The position numbers and the translations under genes are program-made. Below the pieces are notes generated by a model. The model made no database searches and was not told the DNA's origin. It saw only the letters and a program-made list of their open reading frames with translations. Source: an uncultured Prevotellaceae bacterium (GTDB lineage Bacteria; Bacteroidota; Bacteroidia; Bacteroidales; Bacteroidaceae). Taken from it: a DNA stretch of 64,000 bases. Position 1 is the first letter of the stretch, and every line of letters begins with the position of its first letter. Of the stretch, positions 1 to 7,676 are shown one piece after another. Location of the stretch: assembly GCA_900314985.1 (NCBI GenBank), contig OMXL01000002.1, forward strand, positions 1-64,000, read 5' to 3'.

Positions 1-1
1 G

Positions 2-685
2 AATATCGCCATCTTCGACGCCGACGGCACAAAGGTAAAGACGGTAGCGCAGAAAGAAGGAGATGCCAGCTACGGCACCGTCGCCCTGACACTCGCTGCC
101 GGGACATACCAACTTGTGGTCATCGCCCACAATGGTGAAGGCTCTGCCACGATTACCTCGACGGAAAAGGTGACGTTCCCCAACAACAAAGTGACGGACA
201 CCTTTTATTATTATGGCGACCTGGTCGTGACAGATTCCAAGCAATCGTATGACCTCACGCTGACCCGTGCTGTCGCCATGTTCCGCTTAGTGCTGACCGA
301 CGAAGAAATTCCGTCCACGGTGACAAAGTTCAAATTCTACTACGTTGGCGGTTCCTCGACCTTTAGCCCAAAAGAAGGCTACGGCTGCGTAAACTCGAAG
401 CAGACCGAAATCCGTACCGTCGCCGACGGCGTGACCACCTTCGACATCTTCACCCTGCCGCACACCGAGGATGACGTGTTGACGAAGCTCACCGTCACCG
501 CCCTCGATGCCAACGACAACACCGTGAAGGAGCGCATTTTCGAGAACGTCCCCGTCACCCGCAACCAGATTACCCGCTACACAGGCAGTTTTTTCGGTAG
601 TGGCGGCAGCGGCCAGACCTCCGACGGCACCTTCCGCCTCACCGCCGATCCCGACTGGGACAGCGTGAACGGCTATACGTTCTGA
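2..685 (+). CDS. Fimbrillin/FimB-like surface protein, 3' part
   Basis: The frame is open from base 2, so the gene begins before the window and only its last 227 residues are visible. The segment is rich in Thr, Val and aromatic residues in alternating beta-strand patterns and holds a stretch (LTRAVAMFRLVL followed by a Lys/Phe strand) like the conserved core of Bacteroidales FimB/Mfa2 or fimbrillin proteins. It ends in a Gly/Ser-rich linker and a short tail with no membrane segment. A role as fimbrial anchor or accessory subunit on the cell surface is inferred from this resemblance; any beta-sandwich adhesin would look similar. A 9-bp stem-loop follows the stop codon. Confidence 0.5.
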   Translation, partial: NIAIFDADGTKVKTVAQKEGDASYGTVALTLAAGTYQLVVIAHNGEGSATITSTEKVTFPNNKVTDTFYYYGDLVVTDSKQSYDLTLTRAVAMFRLVLTDEEIPSTVTKFKFYYVGGSSTFSPKEGYGCVNSKQTEIRTVADGVTTFDIFTLPHTEDDVLTKLTVTALDANDNTVKERIFENVPVTRNQITRYTGSFFGSGGSGQTSDGTFRLTADPDWDSVNGYTF

Positions 686-698
686 TTTCTATCAACTT

Positions 699-729
699 CG
701 AGAGCCGAGGCTCACCGCCCCGGCTCTCG
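699..729 (+). terminator. Stem-loop after the fimbrial-type gene
   Basis: The arms cgagagccg (699-707) and cggctctcg (721-729) are perfectly complementary around a 13-nt loop. There is no strong T run, so termination is likely but not certain. The hairpin separates the plus-strand gene from the convergent mobilisation module. Confidence 0.5.
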
Positions 730-751
730 TTAGCGATAGATGTACCAATCT

Positions 752-1381
752 CTATCCCAGATGCACGTTACCCGTTATGAGCAGGACAATCATTACGATT
801 GAGATGGCAGAACTGGTACAGAACAGGGCAAACAGCCAATAGGACACCCTTTCGGTAAACCATATCCCATTGCGCGACAATACGTTCGACAGGTCGTTGC
901 AGAAGTTGTTGAGCATCCTTTGCTCCGTGTTCTCAGATTGAGTGAACACGTTGCGAAGCTCCGCCAGGAAGTCCTCCTGAGCCTTCTTCTCATCATTGCA
1001 AAAGCCGTCGAGATAGTTCTTCACAAGGTTAGAGTAGAGCGCCAGGATCCTGTTCAGGCTCTCCTTCGACTCCTGCGTCCATTCGTTCTGATACGTCGCG
1101 GTCATCATCTCTTCAAGACCAGCGTGAAAGGCCTTCACCATACGCTCGGTCTCACCGACGAAACCTGCAATGGTGTCACAGGTGGTTTTCAACTCATGCT
1201 TGCCGTTCTCTATCAGCCGCAAGCCATCCTTTACCGTCAGGAGTTCCGCGCCAACCTTGTCGAGCATCTCGTCAAGCGTCGCCAACTCATTCTTAAACTC
1301 TTCCTTCTTTTCAACCTTTTGGTCGAGCTCATTCATTTTGGCCTCCAGATCGAGGCCAGATTTTACAAATCTATTCTTCAT
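752..1381 (-). CDS. Coiled-coil protein with C-terminal membrane anchor, mobilisation region
   Basis: This 209-residue protein is not a family I recognise. Residues 1-60 are heptad-rich (Leu, Glu, Lys) and predicted to form a coiled coil, the middle is helical, and residues about 180-205 form one hydrophobic membrane segment (WLFALFCTSSAISIVMIVLL). It has no signal peptide, so it is probably a tail-anchored inner-membrane protein. It begins 18 bp after the relaxase stop codon and is likely co-transcribed with it. In this position it could help dock the relaxosome to a conjugation channel supplied in trans; that role is inference from context only. Confidence 0.55.
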   Translation of the reverse strand: MKNRFVKSGLDLEAKMNELDQKVEKKEEFKNELATLDEMLDKVGAELLTVKDGLRLIENGKHELKTTCDTIAGFVGETERMVKAFHAGLEEMMTATYQNEWTQESKESLNRILALYSNLVKNYLDGFCNDEKKAQEDFLAELRNVFTQSENTEQRMLNNFCNDLSNVLSRNGIWFTERVSYWLFALFCTSSAISIVMIVLLITGNVHLG

Positions 1382-1399
1382 TTTTTCAACTTTATATAT

Positions 1400-2680
1400 T
1401 TACCAGTGAATACCACGCGAGCGGCGTTTGTGCATGCCGAAGGCCTTCTGAGCACAGCGGTGAGCCCATGCAATATCGTCCTCATCTTCCTTTCTTCCCC
1501 AGCCGGATTCTGGTGCATTTCCTCCACCACCACAAGACTCCGAAATCTCCGTAGCTGCATCTACATAGTTCGCAAACAGCAGCAGAGCCGTATGCTGGAC
1601 GTCGGTGAGGGTTGACCAGAGCACATCATCAGGCAGAGCCATCTCTTTCATCAGTACATCGTCAGCCTTTTCAGTGATGTCAACAGCATAGTTCCTGCCG
1701 TTCCATTCGATGTCGTGGTGAACCATGACAGGCTGCTGTTTCGTTGACTCTGACATTGTGGGACGCAACGGCATCTGTTTGGGCGATGACTGTTGCTTCG
1801 GCTGCGTAACTTTTGCTGTAACAGATGCGAAAGGACGGGTTATAGGTTGTGGCTTCTTCGGAACCATTGTCTGAGCATGAATGCTCTTGTCCTGATGCAG
1901 TTTCTCCCAAGTCGCTCTTAGCCTCGACGGAGTGAGACTTCGTTTGTGGCCCAATAGGGTGGACTTGTATGTGGAGTTTCCTTTTTTGAGGGAGTATCCA
2001 CGAACCTTGCCAATACTGTCACGTATGACGTTGACCCCATAGCCCTTTGCTTTCAGCTTCGCCTCGTAGGTATTGAAGTCGAAAGAGTCCATTTCCTTCA
2101 GTGCCTCGATACAGGCATTGGTTATCTCGTCGATGTTCCATTCTCGCTTGGCCATCGATTGAACCCACCCACGCTGCTCGTTGATTATGTTCGCAGCCAT
2201 TGTGGCCCGCTTGCCAATCATGTACTCGTTGTTTACGTTGCCGTCCATGTCGATACGGTTGGCATTGATATGAAGGTGGAGTATTTGGCTCTTGCTGTCG
2301 TGGTGAAGTGATACGACGTACTGACTGTTGGCAAGGTGAGTATGCGGGTCGTCGTCTTGCCTGTCCGGGCGCTTGAGACAGACGGCATCGAACTCGCGGA
2401 TGAAGTCATCTGCGAGTTTCTGCCAGTCTGCCATCGTCCACCCTTTCGTCTCTTCCTTGGCTGGGGACAATTCTATTCGTATCGAGGTATTCTTGATGCG
2501 GCGATGTCCCTGCAACTTCTCCTTGAATTGAGCCTGATGGAGCATCATCCTCGACCATATCGACGAGGTGGTGAGTCCTTCAGGCAGGTGACCAACCTTC
2601 ACAATCTCAGCCAGTTCCTTGTCGGCTGAGTATCTGACGGCATTACTGCCGTGTGTGATGTTATCCGCTTTAGCAATCAT
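1400..2680 (-). CDS. Relaxase / mobilisation nuclease (MobA type)
   Basis: A 426-residue protein with the N-terminal relaxase fold (Pfam MobA/VirD2, MOBP-like). The metal-binding histidine motif is clear: HHD at 126-128 followed by HLHIN at 135-139. The start (residues 5-20) holds the usual asparagine and the tyrosine Y17 that may be the nicking residue. The enzyme would nick oriT and stay covalently linked to the 5' end during transfer. The C-terminal 130 residues are Lys/Pro/Gln-rich and less ordered. It lies 13 bp downstream of mobC on the same strand, the usual Bacteroides mobC-mobA order. No conjugation channel genes are present, so the element would depend on a helper. Confidence 0.88.
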   Translation of the reverse strand: MIAKADNITHGSNAVRYSADKELAEIVKVGHLPEGLTTSSIWSRMMLHQAQFKEKLQGHRRIKNTSIRIELSPAKEETKGWTMADWQKLADDFIREFDAVCLKRPDRQDDDPHTHLANSQYVVSLHHDSKSQILHLHINANRIDMDGNVNNEYMIGKRATMAANIINEQRGWVQSMAKREWNIDEITNACIEALKEMDSFDFNTYEAKLKAKGYGVNVIRDSIGKVRGYSLKKGNSTYKSTLLGHKRSLTPSRLRATWEKLHQDKSIHAQTMVPKKPQPITRPFASVTAKVTQPKQQSSPKQMPLRPTMSESTKQQPVMVHHDIEWNGRNYAVDITEKADDVLMKEMALPDDVLWSTLTDVQHTALLLFANYVDAATEISESCGGGGNAPESGWGRKEDEDDIAWAHRCAQKAFGMHKRRSRGIHW

Positions 2681-2693
2681 GGCTGTGTAAGTT

Positions 2694-3065
2694 TTAGTCC
2701 TTCATCTGCTCAAGAATAGTGTCCCACTGTTCAATGATGTTGTTGATGGCCAGGATCCACTCGCGCATGAAATCAGGGTCGTTGAAGTAATTCCTGATCT
2801 GCTCCTGCGTCTTACCCTTCAAGGCACTGCGGATATGGACCAAGTCACCACGAGCATCAGAGAGGCTCTTGTATGCCTCAATCTCACGTTCAGTAAGATG
2901 CAGCTTCGGTTCATTACCGATAAAGCGCTTACGGCTATACTCACTTACAGACAAGCCACAGGCTTCTGCATTCTTCAGCCCTATGGCATACTCTTCATCG
3001 TTGACACGGAAGTCAACGTGGCGGTCGCGATTGGCGACCTTTTCAATCTTGTTATTCAGTTTCAT
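2694..3065 (-). CDS. MobC-like relaxosome accessory protein
   Basis: This 123-residue protein has the RHVDFRVNDEEY... opening followed by GLSVSEYSRKRFIG, typical of MobC/ribbon-helix-helix relaxosome proteins in Bacteroidales. These bind near oriT, bend or melt DNA and help the relaxase nick. It starts 13 bp upstream of the relaxase gene and just downstream of the hairpin and direct repeats that I propose as oriT, as expected for such a module. The C-terminal half is helical with no cysteine or membrane segment. Confidence 0.8.
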   Translation of the reverse strand: MKLNNKIEKVANRDRHVDFRVNDEEYAIGLKNAEACGLSVSEYSRKRFIGNEPKLHLTEREIEAYKSLSDARGDLVHIRSALKGKTQEQIRNYFNDPDFMREWILAINNIIEQWDTILEQMKD

Positions 3066-3149
3066 GTTTCCAAATTTACGTTCAATCGTTTTCTATTTTT
3101 TGTGGTCAGCCCAATGCGAGCTTGCGAGCGTTCAAGAATCCAAACGGAA

Positions 3150-3224
3150 GTACAAAAGGGTGCGCCCTTTTTGTACGACATTGGAACTTCTTGCAATATG
3201 GAACGTTTCGTTGTGTACGACATT
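3150..3224. other. Candidate origin of transfer (oriT)
   Basis: The gap between mobC (starts 3065) and the winged-helix gene (ends 3276) holds an inverted repeat, gtacaaaaggg (3150-3160) and ccctttttgtac (3165-3176), with one bulged base. A direct repeat gtacgacatt begins in the second arm (3173-3182) and recurs at 3215-3224. A hairpin plus repeats immediately upstream of mobC-mobA is how Bacteroides mobilisable elements place oriT. The nick site cannot be assigned from sequence. Confidence 0.5.
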
Positions 3225-3275
3225 CCACAATGCTTTCGGCACAGTGTCTGCTACGCATGAACTGACGGTTTCGCT

Positions 3276-3974
3276 TTACTTGGGCATCTCGTTAAGTTCG
3301 TCTATCACCTTGTGCCTAATGCTGTGGTATTGTGGAGCTGGAGGCAGTTGGTTATCAGACTGGTCAGTTCCGTTGCTTGTTGGCTCTTGCGCCTTCATGG
3401 ACGCTTGTCCTTGACGTGAAGGTTGCTGGGACATAGAGTGCGGAGTCACAAGTCGCTGTTGGTTGGGGATATTCCCATCCTGCACATCAGCAGACTTCTT
3501 TCCTGACGGTGCGGGTTCCTCTGCAGTGTCGCCTGCATTGCCATCGGCATTAACAGGTACATTGACGGGTGCGGAATTACCTTCTTGGAAACGATCCTTC
3601 ATCGGAATATAATAGGGATTGACAACCATCTGCCCGTTGATATACAAGGCAGAGATGCACAGCAGGGTATGAATGCTGGTGCGGTTGTTCTGCGTAGTTG
3701 AGACAATACCCAACTCGTTCATTGTGTCGAGAACTCGGGAAACAGTTTTGCGATCACACTTCCACAGACGGGATAGTTCAACCTCGGACATGACAAGTTG
3801 GCCAACATTAAGGTTAGCGGAAAAGCCCTTCTTCTCATATGTGCGGTTCTCAGTAGATGCCAGTTCAACGAGTGACATCAGGGCTTTCATGCGGTCGATG
3901 CCGTACTTGCTTGTTGCAAGGAATCTCGCCTGACTCTCAGACAGGACGAGACAATAGAATGTTTCTTTTTTCAT
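3276..3974 (-). CDS. Winged-helix DNA-binding protein of the mobilisation module
   Basis: Residues about 20-125 of this 232-residue protein look like a winged helix: a helix-turn-helix around SEVELSRLWKCDRKTVSRVL is followed by a beta wing. Residues 130-232 are Pro/Ala/Asn/Gln-rich and probably disordered. Proteins of this shape are common next to mob genes in Bacteroides elements, where they act as replication initiators or regulators. I cannot tell which applies. The candidate oriT lies just downstream, so autoregulation or binding at oriT is possible. The start ATG follows an A/T-rich leader. Confidence 0.55.
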   Translation of the reverse strand: MKKETFYCLVLSESQARFLATSKYGIDRMKALMSLVELASTENRTYEKKGFSANLNVGQLVMSEVELSRLWKCDRKTVSRVLDTMNELGIVSTTQNNRTSIHTLLCISALYINGQMVVNPYYIPMKDRFQEGNSAPVNVPVNADGNAGDTAEEPAPSGKKSADVQDGNIPNQQRLVTPHSMSQQPSRQGQASMKAQEPTSNGTDQSDNQLPPAPQYHSIRHKVIDELNEMPK

Positions 3975-4101
3975 GTTTATGTTATTTTCAATTTACTCAG
4001 CTATGTTTTGAATACTTACTCTGCTGTTCACCTGAACGGGATACTGGTTCCTGTTCTTTGTCCTCATAGTACATGACAGACATTACGCGGTTCTTCCTTA
4101 T

Positions 4102-4350
4102 TCATTCCAGAATGTCCGCTTTCTCGAAGTAGATCATCTTGCCGTTTGGCCGATAGAAAGGGATACTCCTGTCGGATGTCATTTTGTAGAGTGAACTGCG
4201 GGCTATGTCCATGAAGCGGGCTGCCTCTTCCACTGATAATACTTCCTTGGCATTATCAAGGATGTCCTCCACAGCGTCCATGCGCTTCTGGAGTTCTTCA
4301 ATCTGCCTTTGTAGGCGGCTGTCCTTTCGGACGTTTTTTTGCTGTGACAT
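4102..4350 (-). CDS. Excisionase-like helix-turn-helix protein
   Basis: This 82-residue protein has an N-terminal basic coiled segment and then a MerR/excisionase-type helix-turn-helix: LSVEEAARFMDIARSSLYK, followed by RSIPFYRPNGKMIYFEKADI. The fold matches Xis-like proteins (HTH_17) of Bacteroides integrative elements that bend DNA for excision or act as regulators. An integrase would normally be nearby but none is present here. A TACCTTTG -7 element lies upstream at 4444-4451 without a clear -33 partner. The protein ends at ILE where many relatives carry a further WL residue pair. Confidence 0.7.
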   Translation of the reverse strand: MSQQKNVRKDSRLQRQIEELQKRMDAVEDILDNAKEVLSVEEAARFMDIARSSLYKMTSDRSIPFYRPNGKMIYFEKADILE

Positions 4351-4832
4351 AATTCGTCTATTTTAGTCTTTTGTTTATCTTTGTGGCTGTCGGATGGCTA
4401 CTGCCAACCTTATTTCGATTTGTAACAATCGGAAAACTGGGCACAAAGGTATATCAAAGCATTCAGACAGGGAGCCTGTGAAAATTTTAATTCATTTTTT
4501 AACACTATCCAAAACAGTATGAGGACAAAAGGAACTTGTGAGGCATTGGCAGTGGTGTCTTCAGCAAAAAAATCCACATTCCATTACCATCAATCATAGT
4601 TGTCATCTGACCATTTCCTGTTTCAAAATCAAAGACCATATGAGAAATAGTTCCCCCCACATTATTTATATAAGGACACCTGCTGGCATCAGGTTGAGGA
4701 TGGCGTTTATAATCTTGTCGGAACTTCTCAAATGTTAAATTTTAAAATATAATTTTCTCATACGACCAGTCTCGTCCAGATGTGTTACCTTTGTCGCCAA
4801 ATTAATAAATCAACACAAAAATTATACAGACA
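4351..4832. other. Divergent intergenic region between regulator genes
   Basis: This 482-bp A/T-rich stretch separates divergent HTH genes. It contains a minus-strand -7 element (TACCTTTG, read from 4451 to 4444) and a plus-strand one (4786-4793) placed 39 bp before the ATG at 4833. No convincing gene, hairpin or repeat was seen between them; the only open stretch (4538-4738) has atypical composition and no family resemblance. Confidence 0.5.
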
Positions 4833-5171
4833 ATGGAAGTTATATCAATTGAACGCAGCACCTACGAGGAGCTGCTGACAAGCTTCAACAGCTTCGTCGC
4901 ACAGATGAAGGGGATGGTCAGCAGAGGCAACGACAAAAAGTTGGACGATTGGCTTGACAATCAGGACGTGTGCCAGATACTGAACATCAGTCCGAGAACA
5001 TTACAGACGCTCCGTGACAACGGGACCTTGGCCTTCTCCCAAATCAACCACAAGGTTTACTACAAGCCCGAGGACGTAAAGAAGATTCTCTCTGTAGTAG
5101 AGGACAGGAAGAAATCTCAGTGTATGAACTTAAAGCGATGTGCCTATGAACGAACTGATCATGCCGCATAA
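4833..5171 (+). CDS. Helix-turn-helix (HTH_17) protein, first of a pair
   Basis: A 112-residue protein with a helical N-terminus (about 1-45) and an HTH_17 domain: DNQDVCQILNISPRTLQTLR, followed by NGTLAFSQINHKVYYKPEDV. Such pairs of small HTH proteins are widespread in Bacteroides and Prevotella mobile elements, where the better known members regulate excision and transfer genes. The last 20 residues are basic and overlap the next gene by 26 bp, which suggests translational coupling. A TACCTTTG -7 element (4786-4793) lies upstream, with a weak -33. Confidence 0.72.
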   Translation: MEVISIERSTYEELLTSFNSFVAQMKGMVSRGNDKKLDDWLDNQDVCQILNISPRTLQTLRDNGTLAFSQINHKVYYKPEDVKKILSVVEDRKKSQCMNLKRCAYERTDHAA

Positions 5172-5451
5172 TGTGGGAGTGAAGAATGTGCTGGATAGCA
5201 TGAAAGAGGTACTTGCGCTTTACAAGAAGGTTACCGGCAATTATCGTCCAATGCTCGATGGAGAACGATACCTGACGGATAGAGAGGTTTCGGAGATTTT
5301 GAAGGTCAGTCGACGGACATTGCAGGAGTATCGTAACGATGGCATCATACCTTATATCCTGTTGGGTGGCAAGGTACTTTATCGTGAGCGGGACCTGGAA
5401 GAACTATTGGAAAAATGCTATCATCCAGCCTATCGGATAACGGACAAGTGA
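5146..5451 (+). CDS. Helix-turn-helix (HTH_17) protein, second of a pair
   Basis: This 101-residue protein is a paralogue of the preceding one: a helical N-terminus and then LTDREVSEILKVSRRTLQEY with a wing (LLGGKVLYRERDLEELL). I start it at the ATG at 5146; a GTG at 5140 in the same frame is also possible. It overlaps the upstream HTH gene by 26 bp. A strong hairpin terminator at 5494-5545 ends the two-gene unit. The target DNA is unknown; the candidate oriT and the long inverted repeat downstream are reasonable guesses. Confidence 0.72.
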   Translation: MNELIMPHNVGVKNVLDSMKEVLALYKKVTGNYRPMLDGERYLTDREVSEILKVSRRTLQEYRNDGIIPYILLGGKVLYRERDLEELLEKCYHPAYRITDK

Positions 5452-5493
5452 TATTCCAGCTAGAGTGATTCCCCTTCTCAATGGCAGTAGAAG

Positions 5494-5545
5494 CAGAAAG
5501 ACGGAAAACTGAAATCAATCAGTGTCTCCGTCTTTCTGTTTTTTA
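5494..5545 (+). terminator. Rho-independent terminator after the HTH gene pair
   Basis: A 12-bp perfect stem, cagaaagacgga (5494-5505) and tccgtctttctg (5527-5538), is followed directly by a six-T run. It lies 43 bp after the stop codon of the second HTH gene. Confidence 0.85.
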
Positions 5546-5555
5546 TGATGTGCTA

Positions 5556-5737
5556 TTCCGTCCGTCGCTCATCCCCTCTGCTGATGCTTTGAAAGAGCAT
5601 GGGCTTGAAACGGGCGGGGCTTGTGTGGGAAAATACGCTCGGAGCCTGTGGAGAGGAAGATTTTCCATGCAAGTATCGCCCGTTTCGTATAAAGCCCGTG
5701 CTACCTTTGCATCGGCAGAGGGATGAAGTGGACGGAA
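5556..5737. repeat. Nested ~180-bp inverted repeat
   Basis: Four successive blocks pair with four blocks in reverse order. They are ttccgtcc (5556-5563) with ggacggaa (5730-5737), and the segment 5571-5587 with 5709-5725 imperfectly. Next come agcatgggctt (5596-5606) with aagcccgtgct (5692-5702) and gaaacgggcg (5607-5616) with cgcccgtttc (5677-5686). Innermost, ggaaaat (5628-5634) pairs with attttcc (5660-5666). G-T pairs and compensating differences suggest selection for folding, as RNA or as single-stranded DNA. A TAccTTTG element overlaps the right arm (5702-5709). It could be an attachment or origin structure of the adjacent module, a structured RNA, or a MITE-like element. Confidence 0.7.
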
Positions 5738-5827
5738 GGGTATTATGTACCATCTGATCGCTTTATTCTATCGAATGCCTTATACATCTATGAATAATAC
5801 AAAACTCATAAAAAAGTAGCATAACAT

Positions 5828-5858
5828 TTTGTTGTATCCAAAGAAATGATTACCTTTG
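5828..5858 (+). promoter_or_regulatory. Canonical Bacteroidota promoter with no obvious gene
   Basis: TTTG (5828-5831), a 19-nt spacer and TACCTTTG (5851-5858) match the Bacteroidota sigma-ABfr consensus exactly. No convincing coding region follows on the plus strand before the convergent terminator at 6071, so it may drive a small RNA or be a remnant of the mobile element. The open stretch at 5946-6140 is basic and without family resemblance. Confidence 0.55.
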
Positions 5859-6070
5859 CACTCGATGATGAGTCATAAATGGTTGCAGGCTCAGCGTCAG
5901 GTGTTCTTTGATGCAGTTTATAGCAGAATGTGGAATTGAGTACGGTTGCCAATTCGTAACCCGGATTTTCCTCAAATCCCCAGACTGCCTTTATCTAAAG
6001 AAAAGCTGAGAATTCGTACAAAGTTACGAAAAGTCAAGCACAATACAAAGAAACTTGTTTCTTTTTTGCC

Positions 6071-6105
6071 AAAAAATATGCCGCCACCACAAAATGGTGA
6101 CGGCA
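6071..6105 (-). terminator. Terminator of the small secreted-protein gene
   Basis: Read on the minus strand, tgccgtcacca pairs with tggtggcggca (one mismatch), the loop is short, and a TTTTTT run follows at 6076-6071. Confidence 0.7.
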
Positions 6106-6129
6106 GTAAAATGAAATTCTACAAAGTTC

Positions 6130-6648
6130 TTAGAAGCTGACGGTGCGCCATTCAGCCTTTCCCTGCTTTTCTGTACCCATGCGGACAAGTGCAAAATTTC
6201 TCACGTTCTGGGGTACGTTCTTCACCGTGATGGTAGCCTTCACAGCGATACCACTGATCAGTTCGACATTGGCCTTGGGGGCTATCGTACATTCGTAAGA
6301 ATTACCCTCAGTATCCACCGCTCTGATATTGGTAAACTCGATGGTGACATCGTCGTCCTTCTCGTTCTCAAAGGTGGCAGCAAACAGCAGGTCAGCATCT
6401 TTGCGAGCAGCCGTCTGCAGCGTACAACTCATACTCTCGATGGTACATGTGGTTTTGTCCACAGTAACTTTGAATGGGCCATTGGTAATACCATCCCACA
6501 TCTCTTTTCCTGTCTGTTCGGCAGCCTTACCGATGTCTTTACCAACACCTTCAGCAAGTTTACCTAACTGCTTAAAGAACTGAGCATGAGACTGTTGCGG
6601 AACCATCAGAAACATTCCACAAACTAAGGCCATAAAAATCTTTTTCAT
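6130..6648 (-). CDS. Small secreted protein of unknown function
   Basis: A 172-residue protein with a clear signal peptide (MKKIFMALVCGMFLMVPQQSHA, cleavage near residue 22). An amphipathic Gly/Lys/Glu helix (about 25-55) follows, and then a beta-rich domain (60-172) with the alternating pattern of a DUF4352-like Ig fold. There is no lipobox, so it should be periplasmic or exported. It is transcribed alone, ends at a good terminator, and is separated from nagB by a divergent promoter region. No function is assigned. Confidence 0.65.
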   Translation of the reverse strand: MKKIFMALVCGMFLMVPQQSHAQFFKQLGKLAEGVGKDIGKAAEQTGKEMWDGITNGPFKVTVDKTTCTIESMSCTLQTAARKDADLLFAATFENEKDDDVTIEFTNIRAVDTEGNSYECTIAPKANVELISGIAVKATITVKNVPQNVRNFALVRMGTEKQGKAEWRTVSF

Positions 6649-6732
6649 ATCGTTTTCGCTTTAGGGGGTTACCATTCTAAGTGCAAAGTTAGCAGAAAAA
6701 ACATAAAAAACAAAATTTTTTTGTTATTTTTA

Positions 6733-6763
6733 TTCGTCATAATGTCATTTATTGTTACCTTTG
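6733..6763 (+). promoter_or_regulatory. nagB promoter
   Basis: TACCTTTG (6756-6763) with a degenerate -33 (TTCG, 6733-6736) at 19-nt spacing. The untranslated leader to the ATG at 6810 is A/T-rich and about 40 nt. Confidence 0.6.
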
Positions 6764-6809
6764 TAGCCAGATTAATATTATACAAACCTATTAACAAGTA
6801 TTATTTATT

Positions 6810-7601
6810 ATGAGAGTAATTATTGAGCCCGACTATCAGAAGATGTCACAATGGGCTGCTGAACACGTCATTGAGCGCATCAACGCTTTCAAGCCCACCA
6901 AGGAGAAACCATTCGTATTAGGTCTGCCTACAGGTTCTTCACCTGAGGGAATGTATGCCTGCTTAGTAAAGGCTAACAAGGAAGGCCGCGTGTCGTTCAA
7001 GAACGTGCTGACGTTCAACATGGACGAGTATGTTAACCTGCCTGAGGAGCACCCTGAGAGCTACCACTCTTTCATGGCTCGCAACCTGTTTAACCACATC
7101 GACTGCCCCAAGGAGAACATCCATATTCTCAACGGCAACGCCAAGGACCTGGCTGCCGAGTGTGCCCACTACGAGGAGATGATTCGTGAGGCCGGTGGCA
7201 TCGACCTGTTCATTGGCGGTATCGGTCCTGACGGCCACATCGCCTTCAACGAGCCCTACAGCTCACTGACCAGCCGTACACGTGTGAAGACGCTGACCAC
7301 CGACACCATCATTGCCAACAGCCGCTTCTTCGACAACGACGTCAACAAGGTGCCCAAGCTGGCGCTGACCGTTGGTGTAGGTACTGTGATGGACGCCAAG
7401 GAGGTGATGATTCTGGTCAACGGCCACCACAAGGCTCGCGCTTTGAAGGCTGCCGTCGAGGGTGCTGTAACCCATGAGTGGACCATCTCTGCCCTGCAGA
7501 TGCATCAGCACGGCATTATCGTGGCTGACGAGCCTGCTACCGACGAGTTGAAGGTGGCTACCTACAAGTACTTCAAGGATATCGAGAAGGACAATCTGTA
7601 A
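6810..7601 (+). CDS. nagB: Glucosamine-6-phosphate deaminase
   Basis: This 263-residue protein has the full family length and motifs: [12 protein letters not shown] (38-49), NMDEY (70-74, with the catalytic Asp72) and [14 protein letters not shown] (136-149, with Asp141 and His143 of the catalytic triad). It converts glucosamine 6-phosphate to fructose 6-phosphate and ammonia in the cytoplasm, linking amino-sugar breakdown to glycolysis. It is a single-gene unit with its own promoter, and it ends convergently with dnaA at a shared hairpin. No nagA is adjacent. Confidence 0.96.
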   Translation: MRVIIEPDYQKMSQWAAEHVIERINAFKPTKEKPFVLGLPTGSSPEGMYACLVKANKEGRVSFKNVLTFNMDEYVNLPEEHPESYHSFMARNLFNHIDCPKENIHILNGNAKDLAAECAHYEEMIREAGGIDLFIGGIGPDGHIAFNEPYSSLTSRTRVKTLTTDTIIANSRFFDNDVNKVPKLALTVGVGTVMDAKEVMILVNGHHKARALKAAVEGAVTHEWTISALQMHQHGIIVADEPATDELKVATYKYFKDIEKDNL

Positions 7602-7640
7602 GATGTAAGATGTCTGATGTAAGATGTCTGATGTAAGATA
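7602..7640. repeat. Tandem repeat, 14-bp unit (two heptamers)
   Basis: The unit gatgtaagatgtct occurs 2.7 times directly after the nagB stop codon (7602-7615, 7616-7629, 7630-7640). Each unit is two related heptamers (gatgtaa, gatgtct), matching the 7-bp period of the other repeats in this window. Confidence 0.8.
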
Positions 7641-7642
7641 AC

Positions 7643-7676
7643 AAAAAACTTCCAGCCTGATGGTTGGAAGTTTTTT
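7643..7676. terminator. Bidirectional terminator between nagB and dnaA
   Basis: The stem aaaaaacttccagcc (7643-7657) pairs with ggttggaagtttttt (7662-7676) with one G-T pair and a 4-nt loop. A and T runs on both sides let it serve both convergent genes. Confidence 0.85.

Noticed and set aside
4538-4738. 66-codon open stretch between HTH genes
   Set aside because: A/T-rich composition and lack of a start signal or similarity point to chance.
5481-5726. Two open stretches on opposite strands over 5481-5753 as genes
   Set aside because: They are translations of the long nested inverted repeat, with no family resemblance.
5946-6140. 64-codon basic open stretch
   Set aside because: It runs through the terminator hairpin and has no recognisable motif.
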